Shown here: piece by piece, positions 5,928-12,917 of the stretch
Numbering within the stretch: position 1 is the first letter of the stretch
How the letters are laid out: every line of letters begins with the position of its first letter
Origin: an uncultured Thermoplasmata archaeon
GTDB taxonomy: Archaea; Thermoplasmatota; Thermoplasmata; Methanomassiliicoccales; Methanomethylophilaceae
DNA length: 13,638 nucleotides
Assembly: GCA_946545675.1 (NCBI GenBank)
Contig: CAMNNR010000021.1
Span: 1 to 13,638, forward strand
Direction: 5' to 3'
Made by a program: the position numbers and the translations under genes
The notes under the pieces: generated by a model
The model's database searches: none
Seen by the model: only the letters and a program-made list of their open reading frames with translations
What the model was told of the DNA's origin: nothing

Positions 5928-7163
5928 ATGGCTGCAAAAAAGAACATCTACGTGAACGGAATCAACCAGATCCCCGTTCCTGAGAGGCAGATCGAGATCG
6001 TCGAGAGGAAAGGAATCGGACACCCCGACTCCGTCGCAGATGGTGTCGCGGAGATTGTCAGCGAATCTCTCTGTGCAATGTACAAGAAGGAGGTCGGACA
6101 CGTCCTCCACCACAACACCGACCAGACCGAGGTCGTGGCAGGTATCTCCGCTCCCGCTTTCGGCGGAGGAAAGATCATCAAACCCGTCTACATCCTCATG
6201 GACGGACGTGCTACCACCTACATCGACAAAGGAAAGGAGCGCATCGCCCTTCCAGTCGAGTCCACCGCGCTCAAGGGAGTCAGGAACTACCTGAAGAAGA
6301 CCTACCCCTATCTCGACATCGATTCCGATGTCATCCTTGACACCAAGCTCGGAATGGGTTCCGACGACCTCACCGGCGTATACAAGGCCTCTAACTACCT
6401 TTCCAACGACACCTCCTTCGGAGTAGGCTACGCGCCCTTCTCCATCACCGACAAGCTCACCCTCGGAACCGAGGAGTACATGAACGGCGACATGAAGAAG
6501 AAGATCCCTGCCGCAGGACAGGACATCAAGGTCATGTGCAGCCGTGTCGGCAAGAAGATTACCATGACCGTCTGCTGTGCGATGGTCGACAGGTTCATCG
6601 ACGACAAGGAAGCCTACAAGTCCACCATGGAGCAGATGTCCGACCTCGTCACCCAGAATGCACTCGACATCATCGAGAAAGAGGGTTCCGATGTCAAGCT
6701 CAAGCTCGACATGAACACCGGAGACGACTACAAGAGGGGAGTCTACTACCTCACCGTCACCGGACTGTCCCAGGAGATGGGAGACGACGGATCCGTCGGA
6801 CGCGGAAACAGGTGCAACGGTCTCATCACCCCCTTCAGGCCCATGTCCATGGAGGCGACCTCCGGTAAGAACCCCATCACCCATGTCGGAAAGATCTACA
6901 ACGTCCTCTCCAACATCATCGCCGCAGACATCGCCAAGAAGATCAAGGCGGATGCAGAGATCCACGTCAGGCTACTGTCCCAGATCGGTCACACCATCTC
7001 CGACCCCCTGAACGCCAACATCGACATCATCCGTGCCGATGCGGCCGACAGCCCCAAGTTCGGAAAGTGGAAGGCCGAGGCGGAGGCAATCGCCACCGAT
7101 TGGCTTGACAACATCGACAAGGTATCTGAGAAGATCATCAACGGAAAGATCAGGACTTTCTGA
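5928..7163 (+). CDS. mat: S-adenosylmethionine synthetase, archaeal type
   Basis: 411 aa, the expected size of the archaeal methionine adenosyltransferase, which is very divergent from the bacterial MetK. It makes SAM from methionine and ATP. Visible hallmarks are GIGHPDS at residues 29-35, HHNTDQTEV at 61-69, the glycine-rich segment SAPAFGGGK soon after, [11 protein letters not shown] near residue 285 and the segment [16 protein letters not shown] near 310-325. The N-terminus [29 protein letters not shown] begins at the only suitable ATG. SAM is the methyl donor for tRNA, rRNA and cofactor methylation. The gene is divergent from the HTH-CBS regulator, and its codon use is strongly biased, as expected for a highly expressed gene. 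Confidence 0.95.
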   Translation: MAAKKNIYVNGINQIPVPERQIEIVERKGIGHPDSVADGVAEIVSESLCAMYKKEVGHVLHHNTDQTEVVAGISAPAFGGGKIIKPVYILMDGRATTYIDKGKERIALPVESTALKGVRNYLKKTYPYLDIDSDVILDTKLGMGSDDLTGVYKASNYLSNDTSFGVGYAPFSITDKLTLGTEEYMNGDMKKKIPAAGQDIKVMCSRVGKKITMTVCCAMVDRFIDDKEAYKSTMEQMSDLVTQNALDIIEKEGSDVKLKLDMNTGDDYKRGVYYLTVTGLSQEMGDDGSVGRGNRCNGLITPFRPMSMEATSGKNPITHVGKIYNVLSNIIAADIAKKIKADAEIHVRLLSQIGHTISDPLNANIDIIRADAADSPKFGKWKAEAEAIATDWLDNIDKVSEKIINGKIRTF

Positions 7164-7178
7164 TTGTTTCGTACAATC
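7162..7178 (+). other. Weak stem-loop at the mat stop codon
   Basis: GATTGT and ACAATC form a perfect 6-bp stem around a 5-base loop, beginning inside the stop codon. The following sequence is A-rich rather than T-rich, so it does not look like a good intrinsic terminator for mat. It may mark the mRNA 3' end or be incidental. Confidence 0.25.
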
Positions 7179-7188
7179 TATAAAATAA
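7179..7188 (+). promoter_or_regulatory. Putative box A of the DUF4443-like regulator operon
   Basis: CTATAAAATA followed by an A-run. A start about 25 bases on falls near 7208, giving a leader of about 40 bases that carries the hairpin at 7214-7227 and a Shine-Dalgarno. Confidence 0.5.
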
Positions 7189-7203
7189 AAAAAACATTTA
7201 CAT

Positions 7204-7227
7204 CCAACCGGTTGGGGCTTCGGCCCC
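7204..7227 (+). promoter_or_regulatory. Overlapping palindrome and cUUCGg hairpin in the leader
   Basis: CCAACCGGTTGG (7204-7215) is a perfect 12-bp palindrome. Two of its bases are shared with a 5-bp stem GGGGC/GCCCC closed by a TTCG tetraloop (7214-7227), the very stable C(UUCG)G type. The two folds compete for 7214-7215. No T-run follows, so terminator function is weak; a protein-binding site or leader control is possible. Confidence 0.45.
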
Positions 7228-7248
7228 TTCCAGATATGAGGCATTGAT

Positions 7249-7833
7249 ATGAAAATCATGGACATCCCTGCGTTCGGTCCTATGTTCCGGTTTACGGACG
7301 CTAACGTTTACTATTCCCTTTATCTGCTTGCCGATGGAAAGAGGCTTGGCCGTAAGAAGCTGGCTGAACTCGTCGGAGTCGGTGAGGGAAGTATGCGTCG
7401 TATCCTGGAGAAATTCCGTGACTGGAACTTCGTGAGCATTAAACAGACCGGGATATCCATCACCAAAGCTGGTCTCGTTTTCCTTGATCAGCTTCCATTA
7501 AGGCTTATCGACGTCGACCTCGGCCAGTCCGTCATGGGCGACTTCTCCCAGGGCGTCATCGTTTACGGTGTCTCCTCGAAGATCGTCAACGGAATGCAGC
7601 AGAGGGATGCCGGAATCAAGGCAGGGGCGGAGGGCTGCACCACTCTCGTCATTCGTGAAGGGAAACTCATGATCCCCCCTGACTGGAACATGGACGAGAA
7701 GACCCCAGAGCTCGCCTACAAAATCCGCAAAGAGAGTGGCATCACCGAGGATGATGCAATCATCGTCGGCAGCGGCAAATCCAAGATCGTCGCCATCGAA
7801 GCTGCACTCAACGCGGCCTTTGAACTAATCTGA
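7249..7833 (+). CDS. Archaeal HTH protein, DUF4443-like
   Basis: 194 aa. Residues about 10-75 look like a winged helix-turn-helix (YYSLYLLADGKRLGRKKLAE, then GSMRRILEKFRDWNFVSIKQTGISITKAGLVFLDQL). The remaining ~115 residues form an alpha/beta domain with several small-residue turns (AGAEGCTTLVIREGKL; IIVGSGKSKIVAIEAALNAAFELI) reminiscent of DUF4443 archaeal proteins; that assignment is from memory and moderate. The start ATG has GAGG (7237-7240) eight bases upstream. The stop overlaps the next start as TGATG, so it is translationally coupled to the TIM-barrel gene. The C-terminal domain could sense a small ligand, but none is evident. Confidence 0.78.
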   Translation: MKIMDIPAFGPMFRFTDANVYYSLYLLADGKRLGRKKLAELVGVGEGSMRRILEKFRDWNFVSIKQTGISITKAGLVFLDQLPLRLIDVDLGQSVMGDFSQGVIVYGVSSKIVNGMQQRDAGIKAGAEGCTTLVIREGKLMIPPDWNMDEKTPELAYKIRKESGITEDDAIIVGSGKSKIVAIEAALNAAFELI

Positions 7834-8792
7834 TGAAGCACCTCACCAGTTGGTCAGTCTTCGAGAAATTCGACGAGATCCCCGGGACCGGCAGCCTGCC
7901 GGAAAAGCTGTCAGCCATGGGCTTGGAGGGTCTGGAACTTTTCACCCTCTTCGAGCCGATTGACCTTGCGTATTACAAAGTGCCAGGCATTACCTCTGTA
8001 CATCTCCCCTACGCCATCGATTGGAACAGTGCGTGGGAGGGCAGACGCTACGGTGAGTAGGACGGCGATGTGAGGTATTTCTGCTTCGGGAACGACCGGG
8101 AGGAGATGGTCTCCAACCTGAAGTACGCCATTGACGTTGCAACTCCTTTGAATCCTGCATACGGTGTTCTCCATGCAGGCAACACTGACATGAGGCAGGT
8201 CTTGGCAAGGAAACACAGGGATGACGGAGGTAGGGTCCTCCGCAACTTCGTGGAGTTGATCAACCGTGTGGTCTCTCAATATCCGAAAGGCGAACCGCCG
8301 TTCAAGATTGCTTTCGAGAATCTCTGGTGGGAGAGCCTCAAACTCACATCCCCTTCTGAATGGAGGATACTGGAGGACGGTCTCGAATTCGACAACTGGG
8401 GATTCACCCTCGACACCGGCCACATGATGAACACGGTGGAGAACGCCTTCGACGAGAACAGCGCCATCGATGGCGTGCTGGATATCGTGGGAAGGTATCC
8501 TCAGGACATGGTAGACCGCATCGGCACCATGCATCTGCAGCTGAGCACCACGGCCGAGTACAGGCACACATTCCCTACAGTCGATGATGTCAGTGTCATG
8601 GACTACGGGGAACTCCAGAAGAGGGCCTATGCTCACGCCGGGAGAATCGATCAGCACCGTCCGTACACTTCGGAGAGGGTAAGGGAGATCGTCGATGCTG
8701 TCAGGCCTGATTATCTGACACACGAGCTCTACGGCAGTCTGTCAGGTGACAGATGGGGTGACGTCACTTCACAGCGTTCGCTGTTTCCTTGA
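7833..8792 (+). CDS. Sugar-phosphate isomerase/epimerase-like TIM barrel with in-frame TAG (possible pyrrolysine codon)
   Basis: 320 codons in one frame, interrupted only by TAG at 8058-8060 (codon 76). Residues 1-75 hold the first barrel strands, including SVHLPYAIDW (H57). Residues after the TAG hold the rest of a xylose-isomerase-like / AP endonuclease 2-like barrel with candidate metal ligands H114 (VLHAGN), E162 (AFENLWW), D194 and H197 (LDTGHMM), H234 (MHLQL) and E298 (THELYGS). Neither half is a complete barrel. The TAG is surrounded by normal coding sequence (GRRYGE-TAG-DGDVRYF). The downstream part could restart at GTG 8070, but no strong Shine-Dalgarno precedes it. Pyrrolysine insertion, programmed readthrough or a nonsense mutation are the options. 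The start is coupled by TGATG to the preceding regulator. Substrate is not identifiable. Confidence 0.75.
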
Positions 8793-9031
8793 TCAATTTG
8801 CTGAATTCAGGTATCCGCTTTGGATTTTCACCTATCGTTGCCAGTGGCCGACTATTCCGTACTTCAGCAGTGGTTCGTGACTGGTGTGTTGGAGTGGGCT
8901 GGAGGATACAGAAATGCCAGATATGCGTATCATAGGGGTGTTTATCGCAAGGATGGGAATGAATAAGCCCTCTCCAATCTGTATCGGAGGCGAATTCCTT
9001 AATATAGCCAACTCGCCAGATTTCATAACTC
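8793..9031. other. Intergenic stretch between the TIM-barrel gene and rpl40e
   Basis: About 280 bases separate the two genes. It holds a 41-codon ORF (8914-9039) with a good GGAGG motif eight bases before its ATG, and an overlapping 55-codon open frame (8805-8969) without a convincing start. Neither product resembles anything I know. The distal part carries the A/T-rich promoter of rpl40e. Otherwise nothing is recognisable. Confidence 0.4.
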
Positions 9032-9039
9032 TTTTATAA
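8914..9039 (+). CDS. Possible 41-aa small protein
   Basis: The frame starts MPDMRIIGVFIARMGMNK and ends FITLL before TAA. GGAGG at 8901-8905 is well placed. The peptide has a short hydrophobic stretch near the start but no clear membrane segment or motif. Its end overlaps the rpl40e TATA box, which argues against it. Low confidence. Confidence 0.2.
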   Translation: MPDMRIIGVFIARMGMNKPSPICIGGEFLNIANSPDFITLL

Positions 9040-9040
9040 T
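9032..9040 (+). promoter_or_regulatory. Box A of rpl40e
   Basis: TTTTATAAT is centred about 25 bases before 9061, where the GAGG Shine-Dalgarno of rpl40e begins. The predicted leader is therefore only about a dozen bases. Confidence 0.55.
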
Positions 9041-9072
9041 AGCCGTCTATTGGTCGAGCAGAGGAATAAAAC

Positions 9073-9222
9073 ATGGCCCGTTTCAAAGAGGCTGAGCACA
9101 GGCTCCTTGAGAAGTCCGTCTGCATGAACTGCTATGCAACGAACCCCGCCAAGGCGTCCAAGTGCCGCAAATGCGGATACAGCAACCTTAGGCCCAAGGC
9201 AAAAGAGAGCAGGAAGCAGTAA
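9073..9222 (+). CDS. rpl40e: 50S ribosomal protein L40e
   Basis: 49 aa, a typical length for the archaeal L40e zinc protein of the large subunit. The four zinc ligands are C17-x2-C20 and C31-x2-C34, in the conserved contexts [20 protein letters not shown] and SNLRPKAKE. The C-terminus is basic. The ATG has GAGG (9061-9064) eight bases upstream and a box A about 25 bases before that. It is one of two genes fully assigned here that end in TAA or lie at the edge with TAA; it stands as a single gene, followed by a hairpin. Confidence 0.95.
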   Translation: MARFKEAEHRLLEKSVCMNCYATNPAKASKCRKCGYSNLRPKAKESRKQ

Positions 9223-9254
9223 GCGCTTCCAGCCCTTATTAGGCTTCGGTTGCG

Positions 9255-9284
9255 GCGGGTTCGTCCTTCCAAAAGGACGCCCGC
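9255..9284 (+). terminator. Stem-loop after rpl40e, probable terminator
   Basis: Arms GCGGG/CCCGC and GTCCTT/AAGGAC stack into one hairpin with a small asymmetric internal loop and a CCAA apex. T-rich sequence follows (CTTTCACCACTTTTAG), in keeping with archaeal termination. Confidence 0.5.
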
Positions 9285-9338
9285 TTCAACAAAACTTTCA
9301 CCACTTTTAGTTTGTAATGTGTGTTCGTTTTCCATTTA

Positions 9339-9376
9339 CCACGCGCAGGTGCGTGGATAACCCTAATAATAAGATA
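9339..9376 (+). promoter_or_regulatory. Inverted repeat and candidate box A before the REC-DUF835 operon
   Basis: CCACGC and GCGTGG (9339-9344 and 9351-9356) form a perfect inverted repeat around GCAGGT. Just downstream is the A/T-rich element CTAATAATAAGATA (about 9363-9376), roughly 33 bases before the GTG start at 9404. The repeat lies where an upstream regulator could bind. Confidence 0.4.
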
Positions 9377-9403
9377 AGCGCATCGGGTTGACAGTGGTTT
9401 TAC

Positions 9404-10312
9404 GTGAAGGCACTGGTCATCGAAGACAGGAACGCCATGGCGCAGATGTTCTGCGGGATCCTCGAGAAGTTCGGCATCGAACACAAGGTCTCCCCCACCA
9501 CCGCTGGTGGGCTGGAGGAGCTCGAGGCATACAAGCCCCAGCTGGTGATCCTGGATTCCTCTGTCGACAACGGGACCGGTATGCAGTTCATCACCGCGAT
9601 AACCCCGGTCATTGAGGAGAAGGAGACCAGGAAGGAACGCAGGAAGAAACTGGATTCCGGGCCCAGCGTGATGGTCGTCCGCACGATTTATGAGACTGTG
9701 CCCACCGACTGTCCCTTCGTCAAGGCGTCCTTGGTCCGTCCGTTCACCGCCGAACAGCTGTCCGATGCCATCAAGGCTCTGATCCCCAAGGAGAAGAAGG
9801 CAGAGGTCCCGAAGCTTTTCTCGACGCAGCACGCTTCCGACCCCGAGACCGAATTGGAACGTATGAAACTCACGTACGGCGAGTCGTATGTGGTGTTCGA
9901 GGAACGCCCCATCATCATCCACCAGGTCATGCAGGTCTTCGCCAATGCGGGTTACGACATGCTGCTCCTCACCCACCTGAGGGCGAAGGTCGCAAGGGAG
10001 AAGTACGGACTCGATATGGGTGCGGAGGTCTTCACCCTGAGCGGTTCCAACTATCCGCTGGGTACCATGATCACCGCGGTACAGGACTTCCTCGGTAAGA
10101 AGAAGAAACCACTGATCGCCTTCGGCGATCTGGACAACATTATCGAACATTGCGGGGTGGATCTCACCATGAGGTCCATCCAACAGATCCTCTCGCTCAG
10201 GAAGAGCAGGGGAAAATTCACGCTTTTGACATCGGTCGACGACAGTCTGCTGACTGACAACGTCAGGAGGCTCCTCACCGAGATGATGATAGAATACGAT
10301 AAGGAGGATTGA
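9404..10312 (+). CDS. Receiver-domain protein with C-terminal DUF835 domain
   Basis: 302 aa from a GTG start. Residues 2-125 form a response-regulator receiver-like domain: acidic pocket E7-D8, putative phosphoacceptor D51 (LVILDSSVDNGTGM) and a strand VMVV. The usual invariant Lys near the end is Arg (SLVRPFTAEQL), the usual Thr/Ser position is not obvious, and a charged insertion EEKETRKERRKKLDSG (about 70-85) splits the middle, so phosphorylation-dependent switching is uncertain. Residues about 158-298 match the archaeal DUF835 pattern (GESYVVFEERP ... MLLLTHLRAKVAREKYGL ... IAFGDLDNIIEHCG ... GKFTLLTSVDDSLLTDNV). No DNA-binding domain is present. No histidine kinase is in the window. The stop lies five bases before the enolase ATG, so the two are probably co-transcribed. 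Confidence 0.85.
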   Translation: MKALVIEDRNAMAQMFCGILEKFGIEHKVSPTTAGGLEELEAYKPQLVILDSSVDNGTGMQFITAITPVIEEKETRKERRKKLDSGPSVMVVRTIYETVPTDCPFVKASLVRPFTAEQLSDAIKALIPKEKKAEVPKLFSTQHASDPETELERMKLTYGESYVVFEERPIIIHQVMQVFANAGYDMLLLTHLRAKVAREKYGLDMGAEVFTLSGSNYPLGTMITAVQDFLGKKKKPLIAFGDLDNIIEHCGVDLTMRSIQQILSLRKSRGKFTLLTSVDDSLLTDNVRRLLTEMMIEYDKED

Positions 10313-10317
10313 GCAAA

Positions 10318-11592
10318 ATGGCAGTAATCGAGAAAGTATGGGCAAGAGAGGTCCTCGACTCCAGAGGAAACCCCACAGTGGAAGCAGTAGTCACCGTCAA
10401 CGGTCACGAGATCTCCGCAATCGCACCGTCAGGTGCATCCACCGGGATGTGGGAGGCACACGAGCTCCGCGACGGCGGTAAGAGGTACTCCGGCAAAGGG
10501 GTCCTGAAAGCCGTAGAGAATGTCAGGACCACCGTCGCCAAGGCCATCACTGGTATGGATCCCACCGACCAGAGGGGTATCGACGACCTCATGAACAAGC
10601 TTGACGGCACCGACAACAAGAAGAACCTCGGTGGAAACGCAACCACCGCTGTGTCATTCGCGGTCGCCAGGGCGGGTGCGATGGTCAGCCACCAGCCTCT
10701 GTACCAGTATGTCGGAAAGGACAACGTCACCCTTCCTGTACCCATGTTCAACATCATCAACGGCGGAAAACACGCCGGAGGGGACCTGAAGATCCAGGAG
10801 TGCATGATCCTTCCTGTCGGGGCATCCAGTTTCTCCGAGTGCTTGCAGATGGCAGCCGAGACCTATGCATCCCTCAAATCCATCCTCAAGAAGAAGTACG
10901 GCGTGAATGCCATCAACGTCGGAGACGAGGGAGGATTCGCACCTCCTGTCAACACCGTCTCCGAGGCATTCGAGACCATCATGGCCGCCATCTCCGAAGC
11001 GGGTTACGCGCCCGGCAAGGACATCTACCTCGGAATGGACTGTGCATCCTCCGAGTTCTTCGACGAGGCCAAAGGTACCTACGATGTCGACGGAATGACC
11101 CTCAACGGAGGTGAGCTCCTCGACCACTACGCAGACCTCATCAGCAAGTTCCCCCTCATATCCATCGAGGACCCCTTCCAGGAGAACGACTTCCAGACCA
11201 CCGCCGACTTCACCAAGAAGGTCGGAGCCCACTGTCAGATCGTCGGAGACGACCTCTTCGTCACCAACAGCAAGCGTCTTGCAATGGGTATCGAGCAGGG
11301 CGCCGCCAACGCACTCCTGCTGAAGGTCAACCAGATCGGAACCCTCTCCGAGGCCCAGGATGCCCAGGAGATGAGCTACAAGAACGGTTACAAGGTCGTC
11401 GTGTCCCACAGGTCCGGCGAGTCCGAGGACACCACCATCGCCGACCTCTCCGTCGGATGGGGAACCGGACAGATCAAGACCGGTGCACCCTGCCGCGGCG
11501 AGAGGACCGCCAAGTACAACCGTCTCCTCAGGATCGAGGACGAGCTCGGAAGCAAGGCTGTCTATCCCGGAAAGAAGGCACTCAGGTTCTGA
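10318..11592 (+). CDS. eno: Enolase (phosphopyruvate hydratase)
   Basis: 424 aa, canonical length. Interconverts 2-phosphoglycerate and phosphoenolpyruvate. The N-terminus AVIEKVWAREVLDSRGNPTVE and loop SGASTG are typical. The catalytic and metal residues are present: E204 in GDEGGF, D241 in GMDCASSEF, E284 in SIEDPF, D311 in GDDLF and K336 in LLLKVNQIGTLSEA; the signature VVSHRSGESEDTTIADL follows. The ATG at 10318 is chosen over a TTG at 10309 because a strong AAGGAGG (10301-10307) is ten bases upstream of the ATG but only one from the TTG. Codon use is strongly biased, as in mat. It is not in the usual archaeal ribosomal-protein/RNA-polymerase context but follows a REC-DUF835 gene. Confidence 0.97.
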   Translation: MAVIEKVWAREVLDSRGNPTVEAVVTVNGHEISAIAPSGASTGMWEAHELRDGGKRYSGKGVLKAVENVRTTVAKAITGMDPTDQRGIDDLMNKLDGTDNKKNLGGNATTAVSFAVARAGAMVSHQPLYQYVGKDNVTLPVPMFNIINGGKHAGGDLKIQECMILPVGASSFSECLQMAAETYASLKSILKKKYGVNAINVGDEGGFAPPVNTVSEAFETIMAAISEAGYAPGKDIYLGMDCASSEFFDEAKGTYDVDGMTLNGGELLDHYADLISKFPLISIEDPFQENDFQTTADFTKKVGAHCQIVGDDLFVTNSKRLAMGIEQGAANALLLKVNQIGTLSEAQDAQEMSYKNGYKVVVSHRSGESEDTTIADLSVGWGTGQIKTGAPCRGERTAKYNRLLRIEDELGSKAVYPGKKALRF

Positions 11593-11601
11593 GGGATCGA
11601 A

Positions 11602-12798
11602 ATGACCGAGAAGCTCTTCATTGCCGATGAGAAAGAGATCCGCAACGGAACCATCATGGACGTGTACTTCGACCGTACGCGCCAGATTCTCGAGGCGAAG
11701 GGCCTCTCGGAAACCAAGGTGGTCGCCGAGTTCACCAGCGGCGGACTGCCTAACAAATGGCCCTGGGCGGTGTTCTGCGGTCTGGAGGAGGTCATCCGTC
11801 TGATGGAGGGACTCCCCATAGACCTCTATGCCGTGCCTGAGGGAACCATTTTCAAAGCACGCGACAGCGCCAGCGTCCGCGTGCCCCTTATGAACATTGC
11901 TGGTGCCTACACGGATTTCGGTGTCTACGAGACCGCCATGCTCGGAATGATCTGTCAGCCTTCCGGTGTGGCCACCGCCTCCGCCAGGGTCAAGTGTGCC
12001 GCCAAAGGGAAGACCGTGTTCGCGTTCGGAAACAGGAGGATGCACCCCGGAATCGCCGGTGTGCTCGACAGGTCCTGTTATGTCGGAGGGTGCGATGGGG
12101 TATCATCTCCCTTCGGAGCCGATCTGATCGGTCAGGAAGCTGTAGGTACCGTCCCCCATGCCCTCATGCTCACGATGGGCAGCAACGAGGCCGCATTCAA
12201 GGCATTCGACGAGATCATCGACCCCAAGGTCGCCCGCATCATGCTCATCGACACCTTCGAGGATGAGCGTGCCGCAGCGGTGTCCGCATGCAAGTCTGTG
12301 AAGGACCTGAAAGGCGTGAGGCTAGACACTCCCTCCTCCAGAAGAGGCAACTTCAAGGAGCTCATAAACGAGGTAAGATGGGAGCTTGACATCAACGGTT
12401 ACAAGGACGTCAAGATCATCGCCTCCGGCGGACTTAACGAGGAATCCATCAAAGCCGTGGTGGATTCCGCTGTGTCCGGTTTCGGAGTCGGTACTTCCAT
12501 CGCCAATGCGCCCACCCTCGATTTCTCTATGGATCTGGTGGAGAAGGAAGGCAAACCCATCTCCAAGAGGGGAAAGTTCTCAGGCAGGAAATTCGCCTAC
12601 CGCTGCCCCTGCTGCTTCGCCATGGGTGTTTCCCTGTCGCCTGACGACAGGATACGCTGTGAGAAGTGCGGAAGGGACATGGAGATGATCGAGAAGCTTG
12701 TCCTCAAGAACGGTAAGCGCGTAGCCCCCGAAAGGTCTCCTGCAGAGATAAGGGAGAGCGTATTGGAGCAGCTCAGGACCCTCGGGGAACTCGAGTGA
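11602..12798 (+). CDS. pncB: Nicotinate phosphoribosyltransferase, archaeal form with zinc-ribbon tail
   Basis: 398 aa. Joins nicotinate and PRPP to give nicotinate mononucleotide in NAD salvage. The type II phosphoribosyltransferase barrel is recognisable from EFTSGGLPNKWPWAVFCG, GTIFKARDSASVRVPLMNIAG, AFGNRRMHPGIAG, the acidic IMLIDTFEDE, then LDTPSSRRGN and the glycine-rich IIASGGLNEESIKAVVDS and GFGVGTSIANAP. A zinc ribbon follows at the C-terminus: CPCC at 335-338 and CEKC at 353-356, common in archaeal homologues. The ATG has GAGG (11591-11594) overlapping the enolase stop, with nine bases between the genes, so both are in one operon. The gene symbol follows function; bacterial PncB is only distantly related. 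Confidence 0.9.
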   Translation: MTEKLFIADEKEIRNGTIMDVYFDRTRQILEAKGLSETKVVAEFTSGGLPNKWPWAVFCGLEEVIRLMEGLPIDLYAVPEGTIFKARDSASVRVPLMNIAGAYTDFGVYETAMLGMICQPSGVATASARVKCAAKGKTVFAFGNRRMHPGIAGVLDRSCYVGGCDGVSSPFGADLIGQEAVGTVPHALMLTMGSNEAAFKAFDEIIDPKVARIMLIDTFEDERAAAVSACKSVKDLKGVRLDTPSSRRGNFKELINEVRWELDINGYKDVKIIASGGLNEESIKAVVDSAVSGFGVGTSIANAPTLDFSMDLVEKEGKPISKRGKFSGRKFAYRCPCCFAMGVSLSPDDRIRCEKCGRDMEMIEKLVLKNGKRVAPERSPAEIRESVLEQLRTLGELE

Positions 12799-12816
12799 TT
12801 TGTCGCAATTTTCGGC

Positions 12817-12836
12817 GGTTTTTGCAGGAAAAATCC
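12817..12836 (+). terminator. Possible terminator after pncB
   Basis: GGTTTTT and AAAAA-T-CC pair with one bulge around GCAGG, and the left arm is itself a T-run. Either the hairpin or the T-tract may end the REC-DUF835/eno/pncB transcript. The following 80 bases contain new promoter-like elements, which fits. Confidence 0.35.
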
Positions 12837-12846
12837 ATATCCAGTA

Positions 12847-12856
12847 GTATATAAAG
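12847..12856 (+). promoter_or_regulatory. Candidate box A upstream of the 125-aa Cys-rich protein
   Basis: GTATATAAAG is the best TATA match here and would give a leader of about 40 bases to the GTG at 12918. Two further A/T elements, near 12900-12909 (TATTTATAGG) and 12933-12940 (CTTATATG), would instead suit starts at 12939 or 12963, so both promoter and start codon are uncertain. Confidence 0.4.
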
Positions 12857-12917
12857 CTGACCCGGTAAAATCCATCATTAACTCTGCGTTTTTCGTACCT
12901 ATTTATAGGGTTCCGAA

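Noticed and set aside
5913..6965. Long minus-strand open frame (350 codons) opposite mat
   Set aside because: It mirrors the strongly biased codons of mat. Its product is a low-complexity Asp/Gly/Val-rich sequence with no motif.
8040..8075. Frameshift as the cause of the split TIM-barrel gene
   Set aside because: Both parts are in the same frame. Only the TAG separates them, so no insertion or deletion is needed.
10309..10317. TTG start three codons upstream for enolase
   Set aside because: The Shine-Dalgarno AAGGAGG would be one base away; the ATG at 10318 has normal spacing and the canonical N-terminus.
10654..12045. Long minus-strand open frame (463 codons) opposite eno and pncB
   Set aside because: It spans two well-supported genes on the other strand and has the Asp/Gly/Leu/Val-rich composition of an antisense shadow.
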